Positions 1 to 9,215 of a stretch of DNA of 38,708 nt are shown piece by piece. The stretch's first letter is position 1; every line of letters begins with the position of its first letter. Source of the stretch: Rubrivivax sp. (lineage in GTDB: Bacteria; Pseudomonadota; Gammaproteobacteria; Burkholderiales; Burkholderiaceae_C). Position numbers and translations under genes: made by a program. Under the pieces are notes generated by a model, which was not told the origin of the DNA, searched no databases, and saw only the letters and a list, made by a program, of their open reading frames with translations. The DNA is taken from positions 1 to 38,708 of the forward strand of contig JAHCKS010000044.1 in NCBI GenBank assembly GCA_026125665.1, given 5' to 3'.

Positions 1-939
1 GGTACCGGCGGGCCCTCGGCGCGCCTGCCCGAGCCGCGCTGGCCGTGGTTCGCGCCGCCCGGCATGCCCGAGGGGCTGGGCCTCGCGGCCCTGCTGGCCG
101 TGCTCTTCCTCGCCGTGGCCGCCGGCGCCTGGCCCGTGGTGCGCCGCCTCACGCGCCGGCTGGAGGCGCTCAAGCGCGGTGTCGAGGCCTTCGGCAGCGG
201 CCAGCTGCACCATCGCGTGGAGGAGGAAGGGCGCGACGAGGTGGCGGCGCTGGCCACGAGCTTCAACCAGGCCGCCGCGCGCATCGAGGCGCTGCTGCGC
301 TCGCACCAGAACCTGCTGGCCAACGCCAGCCACGAGCTGCGCTCGCCGCTGGCGCGGCTGAAGATGGCGCTGGCCATGCTCGACGAAGACGCCGGCCCGG
401 CCGAGCGCGCGGCGCTGAAGCGCGAGGTCGACGCCAACATCGCCGAGCTCGACGCGCTGGTCGAGGAGGTGCTGATGTCCAGCCGCCTCGACGCGACGCA
501 GGGCAACGGCGACCAGCTGCCTGCCGACCCCGTGGCGCTGCTGCCGCTGGCGGCCGAGGAGGCGGCGCACCTCGGTGCCGACGTGGGCGGCGAACCGCTG
601 CAGGTGCGCGGTGACGAGCGCCTGTTGCGCCGCGCGCTGCGCAACCTGCTGGAGAACGGCCAGCGCTACGGTGGCGGCGAGGTCGAGGTGCAGCTCGTGC
701 GCCAGGGGCCGTTGGCGGAAGTGCGCGTGTGCGACCGCGGACCCGGCGTGCCCGAGGCGTTCCGCGAGCGCATCTTCGAGCCGTTCTTCCGCCTGCCCGG
801 CCACGCCGAGCGCGCCGGCGGTGTCGGTCTCGGCCTGGCGCTCGTGCGCCAGATCGCCGGGCGGCACGGCGGCCACGTGCGTTGCGAGCCGCGCGAGGGC
901 GGCGGCAGCTGCTTCGTGCTTTCGCTGCCCCTGGGCTGA
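1..939 (+). CDS. Sensor histidine kinase, C-terminal part (5' truncated by window edge)
   Basis: The reading frame is open from base 1, so the N-terminal sensor region lies outside the window; 312 residues are visible. They run: a membrane segment (about residues 26-45), a HAMP linker ([15 protein letters not shown]), a HisKA dimerisation helix with the phospho-accepting His in [10 protein letters not shown] (visible residue 111), and an HATPase_c domain with N-box ([10 protein letters not shown]), DRGPGVP and the GVGLGLAL lid motif. It would autophosphorylate from ATP and pass phosphate to a response regulator, most probably encoded just upstream outside the window. The ligand cannot be inferred because the sensor domain is missing. 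The next gene starts about 150 bp downstream on the same strand. Confidence 0.93.
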   Translation, partial: GTGGPSARLPEPRWPWFAPPGMPEGLGLAALLAVLFLAVAAGAWPVVRRLTRRLEALKRGVEAFGSGQLHHRVEEEGRDEVAALATSFNQAAARIEALLRSHQNLLANASHELRSPLARLKMALAMLDEDAGPAERAALKREVDANIAELDALVEEVLMSSRLDATQGNGDQLPADPVALLPLAAEEAAHLGADVGGEPLQVRGDERLLRRALRNLLENGQRYGGGEVEVQLVRQGPLAEVRVCDRGPGVPEAFRERIFEPFFRLPGHAERAGGVGLGLALVRQIAGRHGGHVRCEPREGGGSCFVLSLPLG

Positions 940-1090
940 CGCGACGACCTGCGGCCGCGGGGCCGGCCGTGGTGCCGCTTCGGGGATACTCCCCGCCGGC
1001 GCCGGCAACGGTGTGGGCGGTTCGTGCGGGTTCGGGGGCCTGCGCCTGCCGCTCGTCGTTTTTAGCACGGCCGGACGGAGGAGGGCGGGG

Positions 1091-3298
1091 GTGGCCGCTG
1101 GCAAGGGGAAGATCGCGCTCGCGGCGCTGCTGGCGCTGACGCTGTTCGGCGCCGTCGGCGCGCGCCTGGCCACGGCGCCGTGGGTGGTGCTGTTCGACAA
1201 CCTGCACTGGACGGCGAGCTACGCCGCGGCCACGCTGCTGGCCTGGCGCGGCCTCGTGCGCACGAGCGACCCGCTGATGCGCGAGGCGCTGCGCTGGTTC
1301 GTCGCCGGCATGGTCGTGCTCACCGCCGGGCAGCTGGTGTGGGACCTGCAGTCGTGGCTCGGCTGGATGGTCTTCCCCGGGCCGTCGGACCTGTTCTTCC
1401 TCGCCGTGGGGCCGCTGTTCACGGTCGGCCTGTGGCGCATCGGCCGCGCGCGCCTGGCCGCGAGCGCCTGGCGCGCCACGCGGCTGGACGCGGTGACGAT
1501 GGGGGTGGCCGTGCTGGCCGCGACGCTGGCGCTGTTCCTGCCGCGGCAGGGCCCGCACGGCGTGCTGCAGGTGCTGGTGATGACGGCTTATGCGGCCGGC
1601 CTCGTCGCGCCGGTGTGCCTGGGCCTCGTGCTCGTGCTCGAGCTGCGTGCGCGGCTCGCGGTCGCCTCGCTGCTGCTGCCGCTGGCGCTGCTGGCCTTCA
1701 TGGGCGCGTGGCTGGTGTGGAACCTGCGTTTCCTTGCCGGCACGCTGGGTGACGGCGACTGGCTGAACCTCGGCTTCTCGGCCGTCGCGCTGGCGATGGG
1801 CGTGGGCGTCGGCCTCTACCGGCTGGAGCCGGTGACGAGCGAAGCGTGGGACCGCCGCTGCGAGGCGGTGCTGCGCCTGCTGCCGCTGGCCATGGTGGTG
1901 CTGGCCGCGGCGGGGCTGGTCGGCGTGTGGTCGCTACCGGGCGTGCATCCGCTCTTCGCCACGTCGGTGGCGGTGGGCTGCGTCGCCGTGGTCGTGCTCG
2001 CCGCGGTGCGCCAGCACCTGCTGCTGGGCGAACGCGACCGGCTGCTCGTTGCCGAGCGGCTGCTGCGCCAGCGCGAGGCCGAGCTCGAGGCGCGCGTGCG
2101 CGAGCGCACGCGCGAGCTCGCCGCCGCGAAGGAGGCGGCCGAGGTGGCCAACCGCGCCAAGAGCGCGTTCCTCGCCAACATGAGCCACGAGATCCGCACG
2201 CCGATGAACAGCGTGCTCGGCATGGCGCACCTGGCGCTTTCGCGCGCCCGCGACGCGCAGCAGCGCGACCACCTCGAGAAGCTGCACACCTCGGGCCGGC
2301 ACCTGATGCGGCTCATCGACGACATCCTCGACATGTCGAAGATCGAGGCCGGCCGGCTGGAGCTGGAGCACACGCGCTTCGAGATGGCCGACCTCATCGA
2401 CAGCCTGCGCACGCAGCTGGCCGAGCGCGCCGCGCACAAGGGCCTGGCGCTGCACTTCGGGCTCGAGCCGGCGCTGGACATTCCCGTGCTGGGGGACCCG
2501 CTGCGCCTGGGCCAGGTGCTGCTGAACCTGGTGGGCAACGCCATCAAGTTCACCGACGCCGGCAGCGTCGACGTGCACGTCGGGTTGCTGGCGAGCAGCG
2601 CCGACGGCCACCGCCTGCGCTTCGACGTGCGCGACACCGGCCCCGGCATCGACCCGGCGGCGCGCACGCGGCTGTTCCAGGTGTTCCAGCAGGCCGACGC
2701 GTCGACGACGCGAAGGCACGGCGGCACCGGGCTGGGGCTGGCGATCAGCCGCCAGCTCGTCGAGCTGATGGGCGGCGAGATCGGCGTGACGAGCGACGCC
2801 GGCCGCGGCAGCCACTTCTGGTTCACGGTGCGCCTCGGGCGTGCGCCGGTGGAGCCCGTGCCCGCCGCCGTGCCGGCCGATGGCCTCGCCGGCCGGCTGA
2901 CCGGCCTGCGCGTGCTGCTGGCCGAGGACAACGAGACGAACCAGATCGTCGCCACCGCGATGCTCGAAGGCCAGGGCGCCGTCGTCGAGGTGGTGGCCAA
3001 CGGCGAGGAAGCGCTGCAGGCGCTGCGTGCGCGCCGCTTCGACTGCGTGCTGATGGACGTGCAGATGCCGCTGATGGACGGGCTCGAGGCGACACGCTGC
3101 ATCCGCGCCGACCCGGCGCTGGCCGCGATTTGCGTCATCGGCGTCACCGCCAACGCCTGGGCCGAGGACCGCGATCGCTGCCTCGCCGCGGGCATGGACG
3201 ACTTCACCACCAAGCCGGTCGAGCCGGTCGCCCTGTTCGCCGCCATGCAGCGCGCTCTGGCGGCCGCCGCGGCGCGCGGCGGCGCCGTGTCGAGTTGA
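1091..3298 (+). CDS. Hybrid sensor histidine kinase with multi-pass membrane sensor and receiver domain
   Basis: The frame is open further upstream into the previous kinase, but a GTG at 1091 preceded by GGAGGAGGG marks the likely start, giving 735 residues. The first ~320 residues are hydrophobic with about eight to nine membrane segments and no recognisable periplasmic ligand domain. A coiled-coil follows ([20 protein letters not shown]), then HisKA with His366 in [11 protein letters not shown], HATPase_c ([25 protein letters not shown]), and a C-terminal receiver ([10 protein letters not shown]) with phospho-acceptor Asp656 in [11 protein letters not shown] and a conserved Lys in TTKPVEP. 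No Hpt or output domain is fused, so phosphate must move to a separate Hpt protein, or the receiver may act internally. The signal sensed is unknown. It converges with the MATE gene. Confidence 0.9.
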   Translation: MAAGKGKIALAALLALTLFGAVGARLATAPWVVLFDNLHWTASYAAATLLAWRGLVRTSDPLMREALRWFVAGMVVLTAGQLVWDLQSWLGWMVFPGPSDLFFLAVGPLFTVGLWRIGRARLAASAWRATRLDAVTMGVAVLAATLALFLPRQGPHGVLQVLVMTAYAAGLVAPVCLGLVLVLELRARLAVASLLLPLALLAFMGAWLVWNLRFLAGTLGDGDWLNLGFSAVALAMGVGVGLYRLEPVTSEAWDRRCEAVLRLLPLAMVVLAAAGLVGVWSLPGVHPLFATSVAVGCVAVVVLAAVRQHLLLGERDRLLVAERLLRQREAELEARVRERTRELAAAKEAAEVANRAKSAFLANMSHEIRTPMNSVLGMAHLALSRARDAQQRDHLEKLHTSGRHLMRLIDDILDMSKIEAGRLELEHTRFEMADLIDSLRTQLAERAAHKGLALHFGLEPALDIPVLGDPLRLGQVLLNLVGNAIKFTDAGSVDVHVGLLASSADGHRLRFDVRDTGPGIDPAARTRLFQVFQQADASTTRRHGGTGLGLAISRQLVELMGGEIGVTSDAGRGSHFWFTVRLGRAPVEPVPAAVPADGLAGRLTGLRVLLAEDNETNQIVATAMLEGQGAVVEVVANGEEALQALRARRFDCVLMDVQMPLMDGLEATRCIRADPALAAICVIGVTANAWAEDRDRCLAAGMDDFTTKPVEPVALFAAMQRALAAAAARGGAVSS

Positions 3299-3312
3299 TG
3301 CCGCGGCCTGGG

Positions 3313-3332
3313 CGGCCCGGGCGGCCGGGCCG
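3313..3332. terminator. Candidate bidirectional hairpin between convergent genes
   Basis: A perfect 7-bp stem (CGGCCCG/CGGGCCG) with a 6-nt loop lies in the 48-bp gap between the converging hybrid-kinase and MATE genes. There is no U tract, and GC-rich DNA forms such stems by chance, so the position is the main support. Confidence 0.3.
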
Positions 3333-3346
3333 GTTGCGGTCGGCGC

Positions 3347-4771
3347 TCAGCCTGCCGACAGGGTCTCGCGCCGCCGCGCCGCCAGCATCCACGCCAGGAA
3401 GCCGGTGAGCGCCGCGCCGGCCACCACCAGCGACAACGTCGAGGCGAACCAGAAACCCGGCGCGCCGCGCAGCGACGGCGGCGTCACGCCCAGCGCGTCG
3501 AAGCCGAGCACGTAGCCGCCGCCGAGGCCCAGGCCCCACAACGACACGGCGTAGATGACCATCGGCGCGGTGGCCACGTGCCAGGCGCGCAGCACGAAGG
3601 CGGCCAGCGTCTGCGCCGCGTCGGCCAGGTGGAACACCGCCACCCAGGCCAGCAGCGGCAGGGCCGCGGCCACCACCGCGGCGTCGCTGCTGTACAGGCC
3701 CAGCACGCCATGGCGGCCGAAGAACACCGCGCCGCCGAACACCGCCGCCACCGCGCAGCCGAGTGCCACGCCGTGCCAGCCCAGGCGCATGGCTTCGTCC
3801 TCGCGCCGCGCGCCGATGGCCTGCGCCACCAGCGTGCCAGTGGCGTTGGCCAGCGCCATCGGCATCATGAACATCAGCGAGACGAGGTTGGCGGCGATCT
3901 GGTGCCCGGCCACCGCGGTGGTGCCGGCGCGCGAGATGAAGAAGGCCATGAAGCTGAAGCCGGTGACCTCGATGAGGATCGTCGCGCCCATCGGCACGCC
4001 GAGCTTCAGCAGCGCGCGGAGGGCCGCGCCGTCGGGCCGGTCGAGGCCGCGGCCGAAGAGCGCGAACGGCGCGTAGAAGCGGTCGCGCCGCAGCACGACG
4101 AGCGCGATGGCCACCTGCGACCACATGACGATCGCCGTGGCGATGCCGCAGCCCACCGCGCCGAGCGAAGGCACGCCCGCGCCCGGCCAGCCGAACACGA
4201 GCAGCGTCGACAGCGGCACCTTCAGCGCCAGGCCGCCGATCTGCAGCGCCATCACCGCCTTCGGCCGCGACACCGCGTTGTTGAAGCCGCGGTAGACGGT
4301 GAACAGCAGAGAGCCCGGCAGCGAGAACGCGAGCGCCAGCAGGTAACCGCGCACCTTCTCGGCCACCTCGGGCCCGGCGCCGGCGAGCCACAGGAACGGG
4401 TGCGGGAACGCCAGCAGCGTGCTGCCCGCGAGCGCCAGCACGGCGACGATCCACAGCACCTGGTGCACCTGCCGGCCGGCGCCGGCGTGGTCGCCCGCGC
4501 CGAACAGCCGCCCGGCGATCGGCCCGAGCGCCAGCACCACGCCCATGAAGCCGATGAAGACGGTGATGTAGGCAGCCATGCCGACGGCGAGCGCCGCCAG
4601 GTCGGTGGCGCCGTGCCGCGCGACGAGCACCGTGTCCACCGTGCTGAAGGCGAGCACCGACACCTGGCCGACGAACACCGGCCAGGCGAGTGGCACGATG
4701 CGCCGCGTGCTGTCGGCGAACGAGAGGCCGGGTGAGCCGCCGGAAGTGGCGTCGAGGGACACCGGCTTCAA
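3347..4771 (-). CDS. MATE family multidrug/cation exporter
   Basis: 474 residues with about twelve membrane segments and the two-fold MatE organisation. The N-half has the typical run around PLAWPVFVGQVSVLAFSTVD followed by VARHGATDLAALAVG, as in NorM/DinF-type proteins; the length matches the family (about 450-480). The family exports cationic drugs or metabolites across the inner membrane using a Na+ or H+ gradient; substrate and coupling ion cannot be read from sequence. The start is taken as TTG at 4771, because this TTG overlaps the TGA of the upstream gene (TTGA), an arrangement for translational coupling, and because upstream in-frame sequence is the shadow of that gene. It therefore probably shares an mRNA with the DUF3717/DUF1289 protein. 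Confidence 0.9.
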   Translation of the reverse strand: MKPVSLDATSGGSPGLSFADSTRRIVPLAWPVFVGQVSVLAFSTVDTVLVARHGATDLAALAVGMAAYITVFIGFMGVVLALGPIAGRLFGAGDHAGAGRQVHQVLWIVAVLALAGSTLLAFPHPFLWLAGAGPEVAEKVRGYLLALAFSLPGSLLFTVYRGFNNAVSRPKAVMALQIGGLALKVPLSTLLVFGWPGAGVPSLGAVGCGIATAIVMWSQVAIALVVLRRDRFYAPFALFGRGLDRPDGAALRALLKLGVPMGATILIEVTGFSFMAFFISRAGTTAVAGHQIAANLVSLMFMMPMALANATGTLVAQAIGARREDEAMRLGWHGVALGCAVAAVFGGAVFFGRHGVLGLYSSDAAVVAAALPLLAWVAVFHLADAAQTLAAFVLRAWHVATAPMVIYAVSLWGLGLGGGYVLGFDALGVTPPSLRGAPGFWFASTLSLVVAGAALTGFLAWMLAARRRETLSAG

Positions 4772-5241
4772 GCGCGCTCCGCGCCCGGGGCGGTGCCGGC
4801 GACGAAGCGGCGCGGATCCGGGTGGTCTTCGCCGGTGGCCAGCCGCGCGCGCTCGGCGTAGCGGTTGAAGCGCCACGCCGTGCCCTCCTGCGTGATGCGC
4901 CGCCACACCGCGCGTTTCTCGGCCGGGCTCAGCTCGGGCCAGCGCTGCACTTCCTCGAAGCGGCGGCCGCAGCCCTTGCACACCTCGTCGCCCTGGCTCG
5001 TAGAGCAGATGGCGATGCACGGCGCGTCGGGCGTGCTGGCGTACCAGGCGAGCCAGGCGTCGCGCGCCGCGGCCGGCATGCTCGCCTCGTCGGCGTGCGG
5101 CTCACGGTAGTAGACCATCAGCGCATAGACCTCGGCCAGCGCGCGCACCTCGGCGCAGGCGCTGATGCCGTCGGGCGAAGGCGAGCGCGCGCGCCACCAG
5201 TTGATGGCCGATTCGATGTCGGTGATGTGGATGCCGGCCAT
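4768..5241 (-). CDS. DUF3717-DUF1289 fusion protein, function unknown
   Basis: 157 residues. The N-terminal ~65 residues (MAGIHITDIESAINWWRARS) resemble the DUF3717 family, known mainly from Burkholderiales. The C-terminal part carries the DUF1289 signature, a compact Cys cluster in APCIAICSTSQGDEVCKGC followed by GRRFEEVQRW and LSPAEKRAVWRRI. The Cys spacing suggests a small metal- or Fe-S-binding fold, but no biochemical role is established that I know of. The start ATG at 5241 is the first Met that includes the whole DUF3717-like helix. Its stop codon overlaps the TTG start of the MATE gene. Conservation of the two domains in one chain is noted as unusual; each is often a separate small protein. 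Confidence 0.8.
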   Translation of the reverse strand: MAGIHITDIESAINWWRARSPSPDGISACAEVRALAEVYALMVYYREPHADEASMPAAARDAWLAWYASTPDAPCIAICSTSQGDEVCKGCGRRFEEVQRWPELSPAEKRAVWRRITQEGTAWRFNRYAERARLATGEDHPDPRRFVAGTAPGAERA

Positions 5242-5357
5242 GGGCGGGGTGAACGGCGGGCGGAAGTGCCACGCCGGCCCGGCGCCGTGGCGCGCGGGCC
5301 GGTGTCGGCGTGTTCGCGCGAGAAAGGCGAGGAGAAGCGAGGAGAGGGGCCGCCGGC

Positions 5358-5555
5358 TCAGGCCGGTGCAGGCTCGTAGCCGGCTTCCACCAGCTGCGCC
5401 ACCACCGCCTCGCGCGGCGCGGTGGTCTCGATCCGCACCTGGTGCGTGGGCAGGTCGATCGTCACTGTCGCCTGCGGGTCGGCCGCTTTCACCGCCTCGG
5501 TGACGGCACGTACGCAGTGGCCACAGGTCATGTTGGGAATCTGCAGGTCGAGCAT
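5358..5555 (-). CDS. copZ: CopZ-like copper chaperone (HMA domain)
   Basis: 65 residues forming a single heavy-metal-associated ferredoxin-like domain with the metal-binding loop NMTCGHC (Cys11 and Cys14) near the N-terminus and the usual EAGYEP near the C-terminus. Proteins of this size carry Cu(I) in the cytoplasm to CopA or to copper-responsive regulators. The gene sits head-to-head with copA with only 36 bp between start codons, which supports copper as the metal. The upstream sequence has only a weak Shine-Dalgarno match. A MerR-type operator was looked for in the gap and not seen. Confidence 0.88.
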   Translation of the reverse strand: MLDLQIPNMTCGHCVRAVTEAVKAADPQATVTIDLPTHQVRIETTAPREAVVAQLVEAGYEPAPA

Positions 5556-5591
5556 GGCTGGAGATCGGGCAAGAGGGCGGGCAAGGACGCA

Positions 5592-8210
5592 ATGATGATC
5601 CAATCCGTGACCGTGGATGCCGCGACCGCCAGCCCCCCTGTCGCCACGCCGGGCATGTCGGCCGCGCCGGCACGTCCGGCCGCCGGGCCCGAGGCCTGCA
5701 CGCTGCCCGTCGACGGCATGACCTGCGCCTCGTGCGTCGGGCGGGTCGAGAAGGCGCTCAAGGCGCTGCCCGGCGTGGGTGAGGCGAGCGTCAACCTGGC
5801 TACCGAGTCGGCGCAGTGGCTGCCGGCCGCTGGCGGCGCCGCCGGCGCCGCGCCCCACCTGCGCGCCGCCGTCGGCGCCATCGAGAAGGCCGGCTACGAG
5901 GTGCCGCGCCAGGCCTGGCGGCTGCGCATCGGCGGCATGACCTGCGCTTCGTGCGTGAGCCGCGTGGAGAAGGCGCTGGCGCGCGTGCCCGGCGTGCTCG
6001 AAGCCACCGTCAACCTCGCCACCGAGACGGCCGAAGTCACGTGGGCGGGGCGCGCCGCCGGCCGCAGCGAGACACAGGCGGCCCTGGTGGCCGCGGTGGT
6101 GAAGGCCGGGTACGAGGCGGCGGGGCTCGACGTGGCCGAAGGCGAGGCTGCGGCCGGCGCGCCTGCGGCCCGGCGCGCTCCGTGGCCCGGCGAAGGCGCG
6201 CGGGTCGTGCTCGCGGCGCTGCTCGCCTTGCCGCTCGTCGCGCCGATGGCGCTGATGCCGCTGGGCGTGCACTGGATGCCCTCGCCGTGGTGGCAGTGGG
6301 CGCTCGCGACGCCGGTGCAGTTCTGGCTCGGCGCGCGCTTCTACCGCGCCGGCTGGAAGGCGCTCGTCGCCGGCGCCGGCAACATGGACCTGCTGGTCGC
6401 GCTGGGCACCAGCGCCGCCTACGGCCTGAGCGTCTTCACGCTCTTGCAGGCGTGGCAGCAGGCCGGCGCCGCGAGCCATCCGCACCTGTACTTCGAGGGC
6501 TCGGCGGTCGTCATCACGCTCGTGCTGCTCGGCAAGTGGCTGGAGGCGCGCGCCAAGCGCCGCACCACCGAAGCGCTGCGGGCGCTGGAGGCGCTGAAGC
6601 CGGCGACGGCGCGCGTGCGCCGCGCCGGCCGCACGGGCGACACCAGCGAAATCGAGCTGCCGCTGGCGCAGGTGCAGGTCGGCGACGAAGTGATCGTGCG
6701 GCCGGGCGAACGCGTGCCGGTGGACGGCGTCGTCGTCGAAGGCGCCAGCCATGTCGACGAGTCGATGCTCACCGGCGAAAGCCTGCCGGTGTCGCGCGGC
6801 GAGGGCGAGCGCCTCGCCGGCGGCGCGCTCAACGGCGAAGGCCTGCTCGTGCTGCGAACGAGTGCCGTCGGCGCCGAGACGATGCTGGCGCGCATCGTGC
6901 GCGGGGTCGAGTCGGCGCAGGCGAAGAAGGCGCCGGTGCAGCGCCTCGTGGACCAGGTGAGCGCGGTCTTCGTGCCGGTGGTGGTGGCGGTGGGGCTCGT
7001 CACGCTGCTCGGCTGGGGCCTCGGCGCCGGGCGCTGGACCGACGGCTGGCTCAACGCCGTGGCCGTGCTCGTCATCGCCTGCCCCTGCGCGCTCGGCCTC
7101 GCGACGCCGGCGGCCATCATGGCCGGCACCGGCGTCGCGGCGCGGCACGGCATCCTCATCAAGGACGCGGAAGCGCTGGAGCTGGCGCAGGGCCTCGACG
7201 TCGTCGCGTTCGACAAGACCGGCACGCTCACCGAAGGCCGGCCGCGGCTGGTGGAGCTGTGGCCGCTCGGCGCGGATGCAGCCGCGGGCGACGACAGCCG
7301 CTTGCGCGCACTGGCCGCGGCTGCCGCGTTGATGGCCGGCAGCGAACATCCGCTGGCGCGCGCCGTGCGCGAGGTGGTGCCGCAGGGCGCCGCAGCGCCC
7401 CCCGCGAGCGGCGTGCGTGCCGTGCCCGGCCGCGGTGTCGAGGGTGTCGTGCAGCAGCGCCGCCTGCGGCTGGGCAGCACACGCTGGATGGCCGAGCTCG
7501 GCGTGGCGCTCGGCACCGCCGGCAGCGACGCCGAGGCATTGCAGCGACGGGGGCTGACGGTCTCGTGGCTCGTCGAGGACGAAGCACCGGACGCCCCGGC
7601 GGCCAGGGCGAACGCCGGTGTGCCGCCGCGGCTCGTCGCTCTGCTCGCCTTCGGCGACATGCCCAAGCGCGAGGCCGCCGCCGCCGTGGCGCGGCTGAAG
7701 GCGATGGGGCTTGCCTGCGCGCTCGTCTCCGGCGACAACGTCGGCAGCGCCGGTGCCGTGGCGCGTCAGCTCGGCATCGACGAAGTGCGCGCCGAGGTGC
7801 TGCCCGAGGACAAGGCGCGCATCGTCGGCGAGCTGAAGGAAGCGCAACGCGGCGTGCGGCCACGCCGCGTGGCGATGGTCGGCGACGGCATCAACGACGC
7901 GCCGGCGCTCGCCGCCGCCGACGTCGGCATCGCGATGGCCACCGGCACCGACGTGGCCATGCACGCCGCCGGCATCACGCTGATGCGCGGCGACGTCTCG
8001 CTCGTCGCCGAGGCCATCGACATCTCGCGCTGCACGACGCGCAAGATCCGCCAGAACCTCTTCTGGGCCTTCGTCTTCAACGCGCTCGGCATCCCGGCGG
8101 CGGCGCTCGGCTTCCTCAACCCGGTGATCGCCGGCGGCGCGATGGCCTTCAGCAGCTTCCTCGTCGTGAGCAACGCGCTTCTGCTGCAGCGGTGGGGCCA
8201 CCGCCGCTGA
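5592..8210 (+). CDS. copA: Copper-exporting P1B-type ATPase
   Basis: 872 residues from ATG 5592; ATG 5595 is equally possible because AAGGA at 5583-5587 is better spaced for it. Two N-terminal HMA domains each have GMTCASC (Cys45/48 and Cys118/121). Membrane segments follow, then the actuator TGES ([11 protein letters not shown]), the intramembrane CPC metal site (Cys497-Pro-Cys499), the phosphorylation loop DKTGTLTEG (Asp541), the SEHPLA nucleotide-binding motif and the hinge [10 protein letters not shown]. This is the complete Cu(I)-ATPase core, which pumps cytoplasmic Cu+ to the periplasm. The first HMA domain has an Ala/Gly-rich insertion ([10 protein letters not shown]) in its last third. 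The partner chaperone is divergently encoded; the SPW gene follows 93 bp later. Confidence 0.95.
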   Translation: MMIQSVTVDAATASPPVATPGMSAAPARPAAGPEACTLPVDGMTCASCVGRVEKALKALPGVGEASVNLATESAQWLPAAGGAAGAAPHLRAAVGAIEKAGYEVPRQAWRLRIGGMTCASCVSRVEKALARVPGVLEATVNLATETAEVTWAGRAAGRSETQAALVAAVVKAGYEAAGLDVAEGEAAAGAPAARRAPWPGEGARVVLAALLALPLVAPMALMPLGVHWMPSPWWQWALATPVQFWLGARFYRAGWKALVAGAGNMDLLVALGTSAAYGLSVFTLLQAWQQAGAASHPHLYFEGSAVVITLVLLGKWLEARAKRRTTEALRALEALKPATARVRRAGRTGDTSEIELPLAQVQVGDEVIVRPGERVPVDGVVVEGASHVDESMLTGESLPVSRGEGERLAGGALNGEGLLVLRTSAVGAETMLARIVRGVESAQAKKAPVQRLVDQVSAVFVPVVVAVGLVTLLGWGLGAGRWTDGWLNAVAVLVIACPCALGLATPAAIMAGTGVAARHGILIKDAEALELAQGLDVVAFDKTGTLTEGRPRLVELWPLGADAAAGDDSRLRALAAAAALMAGSEHPLARAVREVVPQGAAAPPASGVRAVPGRGVEGVVQQRRLRLGSTRWMAELGVALGTAGSDAEALQRRGLTVSWLVEDEAPDAPAARANAGVPPRLVALLAFGDMPKREAAAAVARLKAMGLACALVSGDNVGSAGAVARQLGIDEVRAEVLPEDKARIVGELKEAQRGVRPRRVAMVGDGINDAPALAAADVGIAMATGTDVAMHAAGITLMRGDVSLVAEAIDISRCTTRKIRQNLFWAFVFNALGIPAAALGFLNPVIAGGAMAFSSFLVVSNALLLQRWGHRR

Positions 8211-8303
8211 GGCGCCGGCGCCGGCGTGCCTCGCCGCGCGCCCGGAACCCCGGGCCCGCCCGGCGAGTCAAAGCAGTCCCTTGCTTCGAACGAGGAGATC
8301 GAC

Positions 8304-8675
8304 ATGAGCAAGTGGCGTTGGCAGGACTACCTGAGCGTGCTGATCGGGGCGTGGATCGCGCTTTCGCCCTGGGGCCTGTGGTTCGTCGACTCGCACTCGT
8401 CGGCCGCGACCTGGAACGCCGTGGCGCTGGGCCTGGCGATCGCGATCATCGCGGCGTTCGACCTGGAGTTCGTCTCGGACCTGGAAGAGTGGGTGCTCGT
8501 GGCCTTGGGCGCCTGGGCGGTGGCAACGCCCTGGGTCTTCGGCCTGACCGATGCGTGGGACGCCACGGCCAGCATGGTGCTGTCGGGCATCGCCGTCATC
8601 GTGGTGACGTTGTGGGAACTGGGCTCGGCGGGTGGCCTGCGCCGGCTGCGTGAGCAGATGCACAAGCACGCGTGA
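8304..8675 (+). CDS. SPW-repeat membrane protein
   Basis: 123 residues from ATG 8304, preceded by GAGGAG at good spacing. Four membrane segments are arranged as two similar halves, each opening with the repeat hallmark: LSPWGLWF near residue 23 and ATPWVFGL near residue 76. This is the SPW-repeat family, small inner-membrane proteins of unknown function. A basic tail (RRLREQMHKHA) follows the last segment and should face the cytoplasm. It lies 93 bp after copA on the same strand and could be read through from it, but a link to copper is only positional. Confidence 0.85.
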   Translation: MSKWRWQDYLSVLIGAWIALSPWGLWFVDSHSSAATWNAVALGLAIAIIAAFDLEFVSDLEEWVLVALGAWAVATPWVFGLTDAWDATASMVLSGIAVIVVTLWELGSAGGLRRLREQMHKHA

Positions 8676-8735
8676 GCCCGGGCGGCCGTGCCCGCAGGGT
8701 CCGGGCTGCAAGGCGCCGAGGCCCTGCGTGGCGGG

Positions 8736-8754
8736 GCGCCTGCCTGCCAGGCGC
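8736..8754. terminator. Candidate hairpin between convergent genes
   Basis: A perfect 7-bp inverted repeat, GCGCCTG and CAGGCGC, with a 5-nt loop sits midway in the 142-bp gap between two converging genes, about 60 bp from each stop. No U tract is present on either strand. Confidence 0.35.
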
Positions 8755-8817
8755 AGGAAGGGTCGGCAGGATCGTGGGCGGCGCCCCTGCGCGCCGGGCG
8801 GGCGCTGCGTCGCCCGT

Positions 8818-9201
8818 TCAGGGCGACGGGCCTTGTTCGACCTTGACCCACTCGGCGACTTCGCGTCGCGACGGGTCGACGAACCTGATCTCGACGCGCC
8901 GCCCCGGGCGCAGATCGGCGGCGGAGCCAGGCACGTTCGACTGGCGCGCCGTGCTGCGGTCGAGCCAGATGCGGGTGGCTGCCGCCATGCGCACGCGCTG
9001 CGGCCCGGTGTAGGCGGGCGAACTGAGCGTGAGCACGCCGTCGGCGTAGCCGACCACCGTGCCCATCATCGCCGTCTTGCCCGAGACACCCGGCGAGGCG
9101 CCGAGCGGGATGAAGCGTTCGGTGGCCTGCTGCGCCTGCACGGCGGATGGCTGCGCGGCGAGCAGCACCAGCAGCGCCAGGAGGATTGGTTGCTGCTTCA
9201 T
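8818..9201 (-). CDS. Secreted hypothetical protein, possibly a small beta-barrel/OB-type domain
   Basis: 127 residues. A clear signal peptide (KQQPILLALLVLLAAQPSAV, cleavage near VQA) is followed by a ~100-residue domain rich in beta strands (MMGTVVGYADGVLTLSS, then VRMAAATRIWLDRS, then LRPGRRVEIRFVD). The pattern of a short strand, a residue-modifying turn and a closing strand recalls small OB-like periplasmic domains, but I do not recognise the family. The ATG at 9201 has GGGAGG six bases upstream. An alternative ATG at 9219 overlaps the stop of the upstream peroxidase gene (ATGA) and would add six residues before the signal peptide. Either way it is coupled to the peroxidase and likely co-transcribed with it. 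Confidence 0.75.
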   Translation of the reverse strand: MKQQPILLALLVLLAAQPSAVQAQQATERFIPLGASPGVSGKTAMMGTVVGYADGVLTLSSPAYTGPQRVRMAAATRIWLDRSTARQSNVPGSAADLRPGRRVEIRFVDPSRREVAEWVKVEQGPSP

Positions 9202-9215
9202 GGCGAACCTCCCGC

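Noticed and set aside
1816-3246. Long antisense frame opposite the hybrid kinase
   Set aside because: Ser/Arg/Thr-rich translation with no domain; the + strand has complete kinase and receiver motifs throughout.
5556-5591. CueR/MerR-type operator between copZ and copA
   Set aside because: No dyad of the MerR type with the long 19-20-bp promoter spacer is present in the 36-bp gap.
5358-8201. Very long open frame antisense to copA
   Set aside because: Its translation is His/Arg/Gly-rich with no recognisable domain except the last 65 residues, which are the CopZ-like protein. It is the usual consequence of high GC third-position bias in copA.
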